Origin: Sialis fuliginosa
Lineage: Eukaryota; Arthropoda; Insecta; Megaloptera; Sialidae
NCBI GenBank assembly: GCA_961205875.1
Contig: OY540812.1
Span: 24,685,098-24,749,097, forward strand
Direction of reading: 5' to 3'
Length of the DNA: 64,000 bases
A model generated the notes under the pieces. It had not been told where the DNA came from, did not search any database, and was given only the letters and a program-made list of their open reading frames with translations. The translations under genes were made by a program, and so were the position numbers. This document shows, piece by piece, positions 1 through 13,100 of this stretch; the first letter of the stretch is position 1, and every line of letters starts with the position of its first letter.

Positions 1-1734
1 TCACATCATAAAAAGAACTGCCACGGGTGGCACGAGATTTTATTGTACTTTGAACAAAACCTAAACTCGAACCAAAACCCGAATCAAACCAGTATTTTTC
101 TTGGTCATGAACCCAATTCGGAGCGTTATATTTTATAAGCCAGCGAACCTGAATTTGAATCTAACCTTTCTATTTGTTCACTTTGATCGGTTTTATGATA
201 ATCAAGTATAATTTAGTAATAAAAGAATCTTAAGTTAATAAATTGTCTTTAAAGAGCAAAGATACATACAAAAAATGTAAGTTTGTTTTTTTATTCTTAG
301 TTTTTATAATTAACATTAAAAATACAAAAACATAACAGATTTCATATTCAAATATATTAATTCAATACATAATTATTATTACATAAGAATGAAAATTAGT
401 GATTTGGATTATTCATATACGAATTTTTTTATAAATAATACAAAACTTACCTAACAATGAACACAGAAATCATTAATACATACTTATATTTGATTTCTCT
501 TAACAAATAATCTATTAATTTACACATCATAAAAAAAAATAGCAGGAGTCGTGTATGTAGGTATAAAAGTAGCGTAATTAAAAAAATATTTTTTGGTATG
601 ATTTTCATATGTACATTAATGAGAAAGTCTCGCTACGAATATGGCAGCTAATTTTTATGTATATGAAATGTAAAACACGCTGGCAATATACAAAAATTAA
701 TAAATCAATAATATAATACAATACTTCCATTTATTCAGAACATGGAAGTAAAAAACAATGATAAACTATACGAAAATAAAGAACAAAAATTTTTTATATA
801 ATCTTATTGCTTTGCTGGGTTCATTGTTCGTATTTTTCGTTATTTGTTTAATTGCTAAATTATATTCATTGCAAAAATGATTATATATAGTAACCATACA
901 TAGTAAATTACGTAAAAAATATAATGCAATCCTCCAAGCTTCTGTGACTATCTGGGTAATCTTTATGTGATTCCGAAAAGTGCAAATCATATAGTTTTGT
1001 TCATCAACTTAATTAACCAACAATGGTCACATTGTTGAATATTACATTGATAAAATTGCTATTTAAAAATATAATAACTGTTTGAATTGCCATTTTCACA
1101 TTCCACCACAGTTTCTCTAAATAATTTTTGGTATTTTGAGAAAAAAACTTTTCATATTCAATGAGAATATGTATTCATAAATTATATAAAAATAAAGAAA
1201 AATATTATTTTTGAATCCTAAGTATTTTTTTCATATCAATATTATTTTTAAAATATTTGAAATCATCGCTAAAACTAGAAATTATGAAAAGCATATTTTT
1301 GAATAAAAATAAAAATAAGAAAAAATTGTAAAAATAGGTTACTTCCTTCAACATGAACTAAAAACTGGCCAAGTAAGAATAAAATAGGTGAGGGTGAAGT
1401 CTATAACTGTTCCAGATTTTGGCGGAATCACACATATATATGTATAAGCAAGTGAAAGAGATGCTAAAAGAAAAAGAAACCGCAACAGCTGACATAATAC
1501 ACTTACCCCTGTATCTACTCACAATCAGTATTAAATGAAAAATACAGGGGGTATCAAGTCTGCTAAATGCGGCAACAGTGACTAAAGCGACAAATGGAAC
1601 GTAGTTTTGAATATATCTTGTGAATATAATTGTGATATGTTGCAACTACGTATACATAATAATACATACATCTATTTAAATACTACATAGATGGGTTGCC
1701 CAGGTACATGACGGATTGATATACAGGTGTGGTA
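1..1734. other. AT-rich non-coding DNA
   Basis: No exon-like block. There is a small hairpin TACCCCTGTAT / ATACAGGGGGTA at 1504-1553. Probably intron of spen or intergenic. Confidence 0.5.
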
Positions 1735-2475
1735 TTAAATACGGAACATTTATACGAATATTATAAAAGCGAAAATAACTGTTTGTATGTCTGCTGTTTG
1801 TTACCTTTTCACGGCAAAACCGCAGAACCGAACTTGAAAAAAAAGAGAGATAGCTTGCATTCTGAGGAACGGCATAGGCTACTTTGTATACCGGAAAACT
1901 TATTAGAAGAAAAATATACCTATATAAATTCCACGCGGACGAAGTCGGGAAAAATATTTTTTTGGTCGGATTTACTTGAAACAAAATAAATACTCTACAA
2001 TAAAAATAATGAAACACGTATTTCAGCATTTCCCAAAATTCAACCCCTAAGGGGCTGCAAGAGGGTGGAAAAGTTTGTATGAGAAAAAAAATTTGTTTGT
2101 ATTCACTTGAATGTTTGGCACAAAATAATATTGAATTTAAATAAAAATGTCGACATTAAACCCCTAATAGCGTAAGAGGAGGGCGAGGGTGGGTTTTTAT
2201 CTGCATAGCTGCTTTAGTTATAAAGGTAAATTCGGGCAAAATAGTCTATTAAAATAAAAATTACTAAATTCAACCCCTAATGGCGTGGGTAGACAGGGGG
2301 TGGGTTTTTGCAATTTTTAATTAAGATCCGAGATGTTTATGATTTTGTATAGGTAACGAATAAAAATAAAAAAATAAAATAAAAATTTTATATTTCATCC
2401 CGTCTTAAAATATTATTTGTGCTGTCAACATAAAAAAATTATACAACGCGGGCGGGTTCACTAGTATTACAATTG
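1735..2475 (-). mobile_element. Non-LTR retrotransposon (RTE-like) 3'-region fragments
   Basis: Read on the minus strand, the block contains GACTTCGTCCGCGTGGAATT, TACAAAGTAGCCTATG, GGTAACAAACAGC and ends in TTTTATAATATTCGTATAAA. This is a layout seen in many arthropod RTE-clade 3' ends and derived short elements. Three GGGGTTGA blocks at 2040, 2160 and 2280 on the same strand are repeated 3' UTR-like units. No reverse transcriptase ORF. The assignment is by remembered motif, so moderate. Confidence 0.5.
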
Positions 2476-4703
2476 TTGTAAATTTAAAATTCGTTTCAAA
2501 ACCATTAATTATAAGTTTTGTCTTCGAATTTGGTCATAAATACCAAAATACAACTTTTTTGTCACGCAAAATGTTTTTTTTTTGTTCAATCTTAAAATTT
2601 GCAAATAACTATTATAATAATTGACTATTATTTTACTATCAGTTTTAATATTAATACATTATTTTAAAATTATATTAATTATGTGTTACGTATTTATTGA
2701 AATAATAATATAACAATATAAGAAATATATTGTAAAAGTAGGTACCTCAATGAACGTAATAATTAATTATTTGGTTTAATTAAGTATAAGATACGTATTT
2801 TAACATAAGAATAGAAGTTGGTTATCTTTTAAACATTCCAAAACGTCACTAAATATTCAATCATTTCAAAACAATAATAATATTTATAATAATAAATAAA
2901 TTCTGAAAAAAAAAACAAGCGAGAAAATCTTTTAAATAAAAAATAGGGGTCGAGTAATGATGAAGACCATGTATAAAAGTGTTCTACTATTTGACGAAAC
3001 CAACCCATACTCCATACCATACAAACTACTTTTATTATCAAAACTAATGTTCGCAGCATTGCGTGCCCGGCTGCCTCGTAAAAAATCGAACGAGCGAGTC
3101 TTACGCGGCTTTGATGCGCAAAAAGAGGCAACGTTGCACGACACGTACAACGGTAACTAGCACGCTACGCGATGCATGTGGTCATAGACGGGAGAACCTC
3201 TCTCTCGCTCCCATACACAATAGTACCTACTCAAGTATAATGAAAACCTGCAAACAAATGCCTTACATTATTACTACCAAAAATTGTTGTTTTACATATG
3301 TTTTAGCAATTGTTTCAATTTTATTTTATATTGTTATAGCAATATATTTATATATTAACTTGTTTAACATCATTGTATAACATTGTACATTTTTATAAAG
3401 AGAATATCCCTAGGTTATCTGGATTTACGATTCACTATTAATATACAGTTATTATCTGGATTCTAGGAGCCGACGCGACGTTCTATCGATTTGACAACGT
3501 CATTATTAATATTATTATTCTAACTTAAGTACTAGCAAAATTAGTAATCATTGCTCAATTTTTGTGTATTTTTTTACGAAACATATTTTTTTATACTTTA
3601 TGAAAGAAAAAAATATGCAGTCAATTGTCTAAAAACTACCAAATTATTTACATAGAATGCTTCATAACTTCATATTAACGTAACGATATACATATTTGTT
3701 TTTTTAACTGTACGTTCTGTATATTTTTACATATTTGCGTAAGAAATAAATTCATCTTTAAAATTATTATAATAGTTAGAGTAAGGCAAAGCAGGTGAAA
3801 TATCGGACAAAAATAAATAATATTTATTTTATTATTACATTGAATATGTCATTTATTGTTATTTCAAATAACAAAAATTCAATTTAAATTCATAGTTCAC
3901 ATAGCAAAAATGTTACCATTGAAGTTGATTGTTCAAGTTGAGCAAAATATATAATATTATACTTTCCTCAGTTCCTATTCCAAAGTGCGAAAGAGAAAGA
4001 TCTAACAATAAGAGTGGAACAGACATAGCAATTTCAAATGGACTTTGAGGGCAGATTGCTGCTTCAGTTGTTCGGCGCATGCGCATAGCGGTGCACTATA
4101 CGGCACACGAGTTGATGGATTCAGTAAGATTGTGAATGTGAGATCAGCTGTACTTCTTGTACAAATAGCGAATATAAACATTTATAAAATATTGTAGTAT
4201 TTTTTTTATTATATTATTTATAAATAATTTATATTTCTTCTAACATGTTTTGTTGTTAGCATATTGCACAAATATGTATATTTTACAACAATTTTTGTTT
4301 TGTTTGCTTTATAATTAGATCAATGCAATTACGAAAAACATTTGCATTAATTCTAAAAGTAAAATAAAATTTTCTGTTGATGCAGATTTATTCATGAGGT
4401 AATAAAGGACATTAAAAATTGTGCATATATACATTGTTTAAAGGATAAAAATGCCTCAGGATTTTTTAATTAGATTACAAAATTCTCTAAAAAAGTCAGC
4501 GAATCCAATTTCTAAAAATCGGTAAAAAATAGATTTCGATCTTTAAAATGTGCGTTTTTTTACTTTATTATTTTACCATAATTAAAGAGCTTTGGATACT
4601 GCTAAATTTTTCTCTGCTTATTTTGAATTTTGATCCCTTAATTATTTTGGTGAATGTATATATTATCGATATTTTATGTATGAAGTATATTTTATATATC
4701 ATA
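2476..4703. other. Non-coding DNA with two base-balanced pockets
   Basis: AT-rich except 2990-3240 (CpG-containing, with GAGAGAGAGG on the minus strand resembling GAGA-factor sites) and 4040-4150 (NRF-1 palindrome). The short ORFs over 2829-3380 overlap on both strands without family resemblance. Confidence 0.4.
4075..4084. promoter_or_regulatory. NRF-1 / Ewg-type palindrome GCGCATGCGC
   Basis: GCGCATGCGC sits in a base-balanced pocket (4040-4150) in otherwise AT-rich DNA. This is the core NRF-1/erect wing site typical of promoters of housekeeping genes. No ORF begins nearby on either strand, so a distal first exon or enhancer is possible, as is chance. Confidence 0.3.
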
Positions 4704-4956
4704 CCATACGTCAGGGGGTCACCAAACTTTTTGAGAAACGGATCGGATCAAAAAAAATTTAAACATGGACCGAACGAAAAAATTTCTAGTTGGAATCCTA
4801 TTAGAACATTTATTTAAATGTGCATAATATGTAAATAGAGCTTATATCAGAACTTATTACAGAAAATATCTATTAAAATGTACATGTATAGATACATACA
4901 TATGTAATATGTATAATAATAATATACTAATAGTGACGTTAAATATATAAATAAAA

Positions 4957-5134
4957 ACAACTTGTTTGTCTAAACGTCAAAAATTTAATTATGAATATTG
5001 TTGAGATAACGACATCTTTCTCACATTTTGTTCTTCCTTAACCTGACGATGATTCTGTGAATCGAAAGCTTGCGAATACTTTTTCTTTATTAAATTTTTG
5101 ACGTTTAGACAAAGAAGTTGTTTTTATTGATACA
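4957..5134. repeat. Inverted repeat with hammerhead-like core, nested in hAT MITE
   Basis: Arms TTTGTCTAAACGTCAAAAAT (about 4964-4984) and the complement (about 5092-5115) extend to about 40 bp, with AACTT-GTTTTTATT outer parts. Between them lies a hammerhead-like core at 5046-5070. Confidence 0.6.
5046..5070 (+). ncRNA. Hammerhead ribozyme-like core
   Basis: CTGACGA is followed by TGATTCTGTGAATC (stem GATTC/GAATC, loop TGT) and GAAAG. This is the CUGANGA / stem II / GAAA arrangement of hammerhead ribozymes. Stem I and stem III partners and a cleavage triplet are not obvious nearby, so activity is unproven. Such motifs with minimal stem III are known from Penelope-like retroelements and their terminal repeats. 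Confidence 0.5.
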
Positions 5135-5611
5135 TATGTATGTATATTGTATATGCATATAAAAACATTATATTTCTTATACATAAAATATTTTTATATA
5201 AAATCGGGGACCGGATGAAAATCTTTGGATGGTCGTAATTTGGTGACGACTGCCATACATACAACCGAATTTCGTTTTACTTATAACGAGCACGTATCAC
5301 TAATTATTTTAATTTTATTTTTTAAATCTATTTTTGTCAACTTATTGAGTATTAAAAAATTGGCAGTTTATTTAACTCCCCACACTAGTGATACAGATAA
5401 ACCAACTTATATTACACAACATAATATTTGTTTATAGACATATATATTTTATCAACAGACCTTGCGCATACTTTATTGAAAAATAATATCAACCATGATA
5501 TTTTGCTACGAATGTTAAAATAATTTATCCACGACTTATATATAATACATGTATTACATACGTAGTTTTTACTATATAATGCTATATATTAATCCCAGAG
5601 GGAATAATGAA

Positions 5612-5695
5612 TAATTTGAGAAATTGTGATTGGTGCACAAGAGGGTATAATGACCATTATTCCCTCTTGTGCACCAATCACAATTTTTCAAATTA
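5612..5695. repeat. Near-perfect hairpin, arms of about 38 bp
   Basis: TTGTGATTGGTGCACAAGAG at left and CTCTTGTGCACCAATCACAA at right, extended by ATAATG/CATTAT inside and AATTTGA/TCAAATT outside, with almost no loop. GAGGGAATAATG at 5598 repeats the inner part again. Confidence 0.75.
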
Positions 5696-6207
5696 AAAAT
5701 ACCATGGAAACAAAATACACAAACTCTAAAGTCTATTAAAATGAGTGCAACGTATAGGTGATTACATGCGAAAAATGCGATAGAAGCTAATATTGGTACA
5801 AGATAATTTTCCTAGTGGCTGTTTGCGGAACTAACTACTTTCACAGCTGTGTGATAAACAGAGCGAGTTCATTGTAATTTTTTATTTTAAAAAAAATTCT
5901 ACTATGATTTCATTATTAGACATCTACGAAGTAGTGAAAAATACTATAAAACCTCTTCGCGAGGGTGAACAGTATTTTAAAAGTGAAATGTTGATGCGTA
6001 AGTGTTTTTTTATCATTATTCATATCCATTTCTACAGGACGTTTTGTTGAAGCTTGCGTTCCTTGTATTCAGTTCTGTTTTATGAAAGTAATTCAAATAG
6101 TCGTAGATAAAGTACAGTATAGTACTCGCAATAATGGCTATTATAACCTCGGAATTTTTTTTCTCCCTCGCCTCGGCAATAATAGCTATCATTATTGACT
6201 CGTGGTA

Positions 6208-6822
6208 CAGTGGCGTCACTAGGGTTGGTGTCACCCAGTGCGGTAACTTATGGTGTCACCCCCCTCACGACACCCCCATAGATAGAATTTTCTTTTCTCC
6301 CTTATTTTATTGTTCAATTAATTAATCGTTAACTGAATCGTACAATTAAAAACGTAAAATTGTCCTAAAATCTCCATAAGATGAGCTTTTCAGAAATGTA
6401 TAATACATTATACATATTCCTACAAAGTTTTATAGAAAATTAACTTTTAAAGTGATGAAGCGAACAGGTTTGAATTGAAAATCCACAAAAATAATGAACA
6501 GTAAGGCTTCAAAAATAGTCTTTTTACATAAAATTATGTGAAATTCCTGCATTATAGTAAAGAATAAAGATTGACCATTAAACTAATAAATAAAATTAAA
6601 ATATAATGTATGTAGGGACTTTAGTAAAAAACATTTATGATATGTTGTTGTTAATAAATTTTCCATAGTGCGCTGGGCCGGCTGAGGTGAAACAATGCAT
6701 AAGAATAATTTCATGGAGTGACAGAATCGTAGATAGTGATGTTTTGCATTTGGGTGTCACCCCTTGTGATGGTGTCACCCGGTGCGGTCCGCACCCCCCG
6801 CACCCCCCTAGTGACGCCACTG
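6208..6822. mobile_element. hAT-type MITE (CAGTGGCGTCACTAGGG ends) with perfect 8-bp duplication
   Basis: A 17-bp perfect terminal repeat CAGTGGCGTCACTAGGG lies at both ends. Flanking duplications TCGTGGTA are at 6200-6207 and 6823-6830. Subterminal GGTGTCACCC repeats occur near both ends. The body is AT-rich without an ORF. Confidence 0.88.
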
Positions 6823-6884
6823 TCGTGGTATAATATAGCTACTATTATAGTTTAATTATCTGTATATAAGAACAATGTTCTGTT

Positions 6885-7170
6885 TGATGATTCTTTCTTT
6901 TATATCTTTTGTGTCATAGTACTTATCATTTTGTAATCATTAGCAAGTGTCCATCACTACGTGCTCATTACTGGTTTAACCTTTGCCATTACTGGAGAAA
7001 AAATGTGAATAAAATAAAAGGCTATAATTTAAAAAACAAACTATATTTACGGACTTTGATTAAATAAGTTACTTGTTTAATTAGTAACATGAGTTCATGA
7101 TAATTACAAAAAACAAACCCATCAAACCAAAAAATACGAAAACTTGTTCTTATAGCGGCCATAACTGGTG
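6885..7170. repeat. Dispersed repeat shared with 13365-13640, copy 1
   Basis: TGATTCTTTCTTTTATATCT, GTAATCATTAGCAAGTGTCC, AAAAAACAAACTATATTTAC and CTTATAGCGGCC recur in the same order and strand near 13365-13640. No ORF. Confidence 0.6.
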
Positions 7171-7511
7171 TCTTTACCTTAGTTCGTTTTAAGCAAACAT
7201 GCGAACGTCCTTTGACGTTCTTTGTTTTTGAATATGATTTTTTTAAATCTATTGAAAATGATTTTATTTTTACTTTTTGAATTAATTATATAAATTATAA
7301 ACAATTTAAATGTAAATAACATGTAAATATGACACAAATATACGTAAAAAGTACACAAACTTCGTTAAAAATATATATCTAATACCGTGATCAAAAATTT
7401 TGGCCGGGATTGCAATCTACGTAGTATTATAAGCAATTTGATACTTTTTAGAATTTTGTCTGTTTATTTTGATTTGACACAAAAACTACTGATACTGAGG
7501 GAACATTTACA

Positions 7512-8180
7512 ATTAATATTGCTTTGTCGACATATCGAAGATACGAGAAGCTTTGTGATCGTTTTAAAATGAGAAAAAAAATATTCTATTTTAAAATTTT
7601 AATTTCATCTTTCTATTTTACATCAAGATAAACACTTTTCATGCCGTGTCTGTCCCCTGCATTCTTGTCACACGCATAACTCATGAACCACTGAACCGAT
7701 ATTAATGAAACTTGGTTAGTTGGTTGGGTCTGGCTGAAGACGGTTCCATATCAAAATTATAAAAAATCGTGTCTAAGGTAGAGGGGTGACACTTCAAAAT
7801 ATTTATTTTTTGAAGATATTTAAAAAAAGACACGTTACGTTTATAGAATCTTTTTTGTGGAGCATTCAATTTTCTATAATATAGGCCACTATAACGTTTG
7901 TTGTAAAATTTAAATGTCATTTTGACGCTGGCATAAAATTTATATTTAGATTGAAATTGTCAAATATTAAAATTGTTTGATAGTTAATTCTCTATGATGA
8001 ATTTAGCACGAGGAAGCACTGTGCATTTACTTAGTAGATGTGTTTTTTTTAATAATGTGTAAAAATAACAAGAAAAATCAAAGGGAAAAACTACAATTGA
8101 TGATTTTAATTGTTTAAAAAAATAATTTGACTTTGGAAAATAATGGCGTGTGATGCTACGGGGAATTTTTGAAGTCACTG
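7512..8180. repeat. Dispersed 0.7-kb repeat, copy 1
   Basis: TATCGAAGATACGAGAAGCT, ACTCATGAACCACTGAACCG, TAAATGTCATTTTGACGCTG and GCACGAGGAAGCACTGTGCA occur in this order and recur at 36623-37430. Shorter pieces are at 10240-10330, 10610-10700 and 47276-47320. The short ORFs it contains are not conserved as proteins. Element class not determined. Confidence 0.65.
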
Positions 8181-9081
8181 CATATAATTATGGAAGTTAA
8201 TAATATATAATTAATAATTACAATTCCGAATCTCGGGATCCCGACCAATAATTTGATCTCGAAATTCCAAGATTAGCAATACCCACGCATACAAAAGTTT
8301 ACTTATGAAAATCCGACAATATTGTTTTAAAGAGAAGCAATAATATATTTGGACTGTGTTCTGATATTAAAATAATATTATTTCGATATACTATATGAAG
8401 CAAGGATTATATTTGCCAAATGCAATTTTTGTTCTGTGCAGAAACCAGGGAGTTTCGGAATTTTGTATAAATCATTTTGCAAAAAAACTTCTTGGCGAGT
8501 ATGATTTATTTTATAAATAACATAACATGTTATCATTAAAAAGCTGTATTTATTGATTACTAAATATGTATTTAAAAATCATGATTTAATGACAAAACCG
8601 TGCGCCTGGGCTTGAATATTTTATTACGAACATTCATTTTGTTTGTCCTGTTCCCAAAATTATCTAATTTTATATATATGTATATTACGATAAGTAAAAA
8701 ACTACAAGAAAAAGTTGGTAACAGTTCGAGTAATAAAAAAATGGAAAGTAGCAATTTCAAACATTAAAAAAAATTTATAAAAACTGTTTATTCCAAGATA
8801 ACGATAAAATTCACATTCATTTTTATTTGCAGGATACAGATTCACCTAAAAGGTGACTTATTTAGTCAACGTTTTATTATTTTTAGTTTTTACCATTATT
8901 TTTTATCATCCCTTAAAGTTAGGCAAACAGAAATATAATACACTATACAGTGTACTCTCGATTATTCACGCTAATGCTGGGGAAGATAGGCACGGATAAT
9001 TGAAAAACATGGAAATTCCGAAGAACTATCAATTTTTATTTGGTTTAAAAATACATATACATGTATGTATAATATATATTT

Positions 9082-9280
9082 GAGACGGTGAGTTCCAAAA
9101 CTCGTTCGTTCTATTTGAACAAAAATCGAGATGTCAGTGGATTTAGAAGGAATTTTTGGCATTATTTAATATATTCAAAACTGACATAACAATATGAAAT
9201 AATGCCAAAAATTCTTTCAAAATCCACTGACATCTGATTTTTTTTTAATGGGACGAACGAGTTTTGGAACTTACCGCCTC
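9082..9280. repeat. Fold-back MITE with GAGTTCCAAAACTCGTTCGT arms, copy 1
   Basis: GAGACGGTGAGTTCCAAAAC at left and the inverted GTTTTGGAACTTACCGCCTC at right. The arms also share AAATCCACTGACATC. The arms contain their own small palindrome AGTTCCAAAACT. Confidence 0.7.
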
Positions 9281-9472
9281 GTATAGAATGCAGATTATCA
9301 TTTTTTTATTTATTAAAAAAATCTTTTTGTTTCAAAATCCGAACACACCATCGTACCGTTTGTTTATCATAAATCAAAACTTAAAACAGACGCGTCTTCT
9401 GATTAAAAAGTAATTTATTTTTAGCACATATAATTCGCAAACCGGATAATCAGCACCCGGATAATCAAGATT

Positions 9473-9850
9473 ACACTGGAAGCGTTCACATCTCACCAAA
9501 AAACGGAACAACGAGCTTTGATTGGTTGATTCATGGAATTTCTGGTGGAATGTATCAGAAATTAAAAGAGTCATTTTTTAAGCGTGCAAGGAAGTGTGAA
9601 AGAAGTAACCAGAAAGAGATACAAACTAGTGTTCTGGCAGAAACTCTCAACATGAAGCGAACATAAAAGTTATTTGGTTAGCCTAGTCACTAATTTCAAT
9701 CTCTTTCTGGTTACTTCTTTCCTTACACGCTTAAAAAATGACATTCTTTTAATTTCTGGTACATTCCACCAGAAATTCCATAAGTCAACCAATCAAAGCT
9801 CGTTGTTCAGTTTTTTGGTCAAACGTGAACGCTCCCACTGTAATAGCATA
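9473..9850. repeat. Large fold-back repeat with AATCAAAGCTCGTTGTT arms
   Basis: The left arm (9480-9640) and right arm (9690-9850) are inverted copies containing GATTGGTTGATTCATGGAAT, TTTCTGGTGGAATGTA and AACCAGAAAGAGAT. Shorter relatives of the arm occur at 40380-40415, 44725-44750 and 58150-58175. Confidence 0.65.
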
Positions 9851-9885
9851 AAAAATCAGCATGAATACACATCTCCACCGAACAA

Positions 9886-10138
9886 AGTACTGACTAGCCG
9901 TCACAGATTAAAAGAAGAAGATAAGAGAATAAAACAGGTCGCGCGTACAAATGTCACACACCCATTTTTTTATCTAATAAATTTTTCGGGATACAAAGTA
10001 GCCTGTGTCCTTCCTTACGATGCAAACTATCTCCCTGCCAAATTTCATCATAATAGGATTATCGGTTTAGCCGTAAAAGGCAATAAACAAACGGTCAAAA
10101 AGACAGGCACACTTTCGCATTTATAATATTAGTATGGA
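9886..10138 (+). mobile_element. RTE-like retroelement 3' end
   Basis: Contains GGGATACAAAGTAGCCTGTG, CCAAATTTCATCATAATAGG and the terminal TTCGCATTTATAATATTAG followed by TATGGATT. Same class as 1735-2475 (opposite strand). Truncated, no ORF of its own. Confidence 0.55.
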
Positions 10139-10139
10139 T

Positions 10140-13100
10140 TGTTTTCTATGGGAAGGTTTTGTACATTGGAACAGTTTTAAATAGGACGCTGGGCGTTAAC
10201 GGGTTAACATACTTTAATATAACTTTTTCATAACGTATTAAATAAAAACAATAAATATACACTATATAGCTTTGTGATCGTTTTTAAAGAATAAATATTC
10301 TACTAGAATTTAAGCTTTAAGTTTTTCTCCATTGGTTGTCCGTCGCCCCTTCTGAACTAGCACCCCGGGCGGTCGTTCAACCTCCCTTCTTAAAACCAGC
10401 ATTGCTGTTATACATTAACAAAATAAGCAACGAATTTTAATAAATCTAAAAATTTCAAACATCAACCATTCTTTTTTCCAAAGTTTACTTGACTTTAATA
10501 TTGCACTGGTATAGTTTTGGCTGACGCCTCGAATAACAAACATATTTAGTTTTTCATAGCAATTGTGATTTTTATTCAATAATGAATAAAATGCGTTGTA
10601 TCTTTGTTATGAGTTGTTTTATTATCGAAGATACGAGAAACTTTGCGATTGTTTTTTTTTTAAATTGTTCTCAAAATTTTCACTCGGCCTTTGCGTTTCA
10701 AATAAGGACAAACACAAAAATTTATAATCGGATTAATATTAATACGTGTTTAATACTAACCCGATTATACAATTTCATAACTGTATAACAATGGGTTCTC
10801 AAAATATTAAATAAAAACTAATTTTAAGCTAAATCTTTGGGGATCTGTAGCTCCCTCACGAAGAATTTCCGGTCACATGTTTACATGAACTTTCTTTCAA
10901 GAATTATTTTTCTCGATCAACTGATCAAGTTTGTTCCACCTATGACTCACCTGTATATTAATGAAAAAAAATCCGCAGAAACATAAATCACAAAATAAAT
11001 TAATATCACAACTGTTAAAAATAATTAATATATTTAACAATTGAACAAAAAATAAACATCAAGTGCTGTACATTTGTGACTGATTAGAGTACTAAAAATA
11101 TATCATGTGATAAAAAAAAGAATTTTTTTTTAATAGGAAATACCTAGTTTAAATATTTGCGGGAAATTTTTTATTGTTACAAAAACTTCCAACCAAATTC
11201 CTTGACTTGTATCTATCTAGTGAAATTCCCAGGACTTTCCCGGTTTACCAGAAAATAGCCACCCTGTAATTGATTATTGTAAAATACATAAGATTGTTTT
11301 GTGATTAATGCTTAAAATGTAAAACAAAACAAAATATTCATGTTTTTTTTAAAGCAACATACAAATTGGCGTTTGTAGTATGCCGAAGTTTTTTATTTAT
11401 TATTTTATAATACGCTGACGGACTGACTATAGCACTCTGCAAAAAAACTATTGCATAATTTGCTGCAATTTTGTGTCACCGATAAGATTTTGTACACTGC
11501 GCCTTTCTCTAGTAAACTGCTGTCAGGGGAAATGTTAGATATCGCTAGAAGTCCGATCAAATACTCCTTCCGTAAATAATAAATCTATAAAATATTTTAG
11601 GGATATTTTGTTGCACGTTATTAACTTTCTGCTAATTAATAAATTGAATTTTAAAAAATCCCTGCCAAAAATTTAAGTATACTGGTGCTAGATGTACAAA
11701 TCGGGTTGGGTGCCACAAAATATCAACCAATTATAACGGTTCTATAGGAGTAATTTATGTCAATTTTACTAGAAATCGCTTAACATGAAACCACGGGGAC
11801 AGAAATATTTTTTCATGTTAAAATAATTATACAAAAAAAAGAAAAAAAACAGGGGGCCCACAATTTATTAACACGTTACATGTTATATTATTTGAATTAA
11901 TGAAAATTCACCACTTTGAATGTGTCACTCACTTATTAACTACAATCCTGATAACATATCTTTGCTGCCGATTATTAAATTTATTCAAAATGGTACATAC
12001 CTAAATTTTATGGCTCAACATTGCCATACACAGTGAAAAAAATTGGTGACACGTGGTGGCCGGTATATTTGTACTTTTGAGATTCAAAATTTTTTCGTGT
12101 TAAACAGTTTTTATTTTGTGTTAAAAGAAAAAAAAATGTAATTACATAGCATTTTGTCGGGGCCAGAATGTTATTTCCTGTTAACCGATAATTTCACGAC
12201 AAACTAGTTAATAACTTAAATATATTTAACAAAGATGAGAGCGCAATTGAAAACAACGCTAAAATAAAGTAAATAAAAACAAAACATTTTTGTTTTAACG
12301 AAAAAAAAGTACCTATTGGGGGTCTTTTGATGCCAGATTTACTTCGTTGAACATTAAAATAAATAGATTAATTACCGGTTTTATTTTAAAAGTAATACCA
12401 AAATTAATTATCTATAAGTTTGCACTTTAGTCCGGTTCAAGGTACAAGTGTCATTTTTAACAATTAAAACGATTCTTTAAATCGCATTAGTAATAAAATA
12501 TATATTCACATTTTTATTTTCGTAAAAATTCACAAGATAGTTTAACAATTTTTAGATAACTTATACACGTAATATTTTCATTTAAAAATATTTGACTAAT
12601 TTGAATGTAAAAAAAATATAATTGCAAAGTTCAACATAATCTTAAATAAGAGTATAGTAGTTGAGAAAAGACGAAATAGAAAATATACGTTTAAACATGG
12701 AGAGGTAGATTTTATACTTGAAGAGAGTTTTAAGTATTTCGGAGCTATACTTTTAGAGAGGTTTTAATGTAGTACTATTCATATTACGACTTTGACCTAC
12801 GTCACTGGCATTCATTTGCCGACTAGCCTTTTCAGTAAAAGCAGTTTCTCTACGAGAAACAAGAGCACCAACGCTGGCAACGTCTCATTATCGATCGAGA
12901 CAAAATCGCACTATTGCCGGGTCTCAATTCTAGTCTATTCCTCATTATTAACAGACACACGCATATTCTCTCTATAATTATCTAGGTACTAATATAAATA
13001 ATGTACACTGATATTCACTATGTAACCCAGTGGTTCTCAAACTTGTCGCCGAACTCGTACAAAAATTACGAAATCCTAACCGTAAATTTATATTTTACGT

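Larger units (their letters stand above)
4712..5252. mobile_element. hAT-type MITE carrying a hammerhead-like insert
   Basis: Left end CAGGGGGTCACCAAAC and right end GTTTGG-like complement TTTGGTGACGACTG form imperfect repeats. Flanks CCATACGT (4704-4711) and CCATACAT (5253-5260) are a 7-of-8 target duplication. Inside is a separate inverted repeat (4957-5134) described below. Confidence 0.7.

Noticed and set aside
7145-7170. Possible second spen exon (minus strand TTATGGCCGC after CAG)
   Set aside because: Encodes YGRYKNKF and then a stop; it does not continue the RRM and belongs to a repeat also present near 13617.
8222-8280. TCTCGGGATCCCGA palindrome and nearby ATCTCGAAATTCC
   Set aside because: Short and isolated; no second end or duplication found, so not called as an element.
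9674-10126. 150-codon plus-strand ORF
   Set aside because: Runs across a fold-back arm and an RTE-like 3' end; no protein-family resemblance and uses a non-ATG-supported context.
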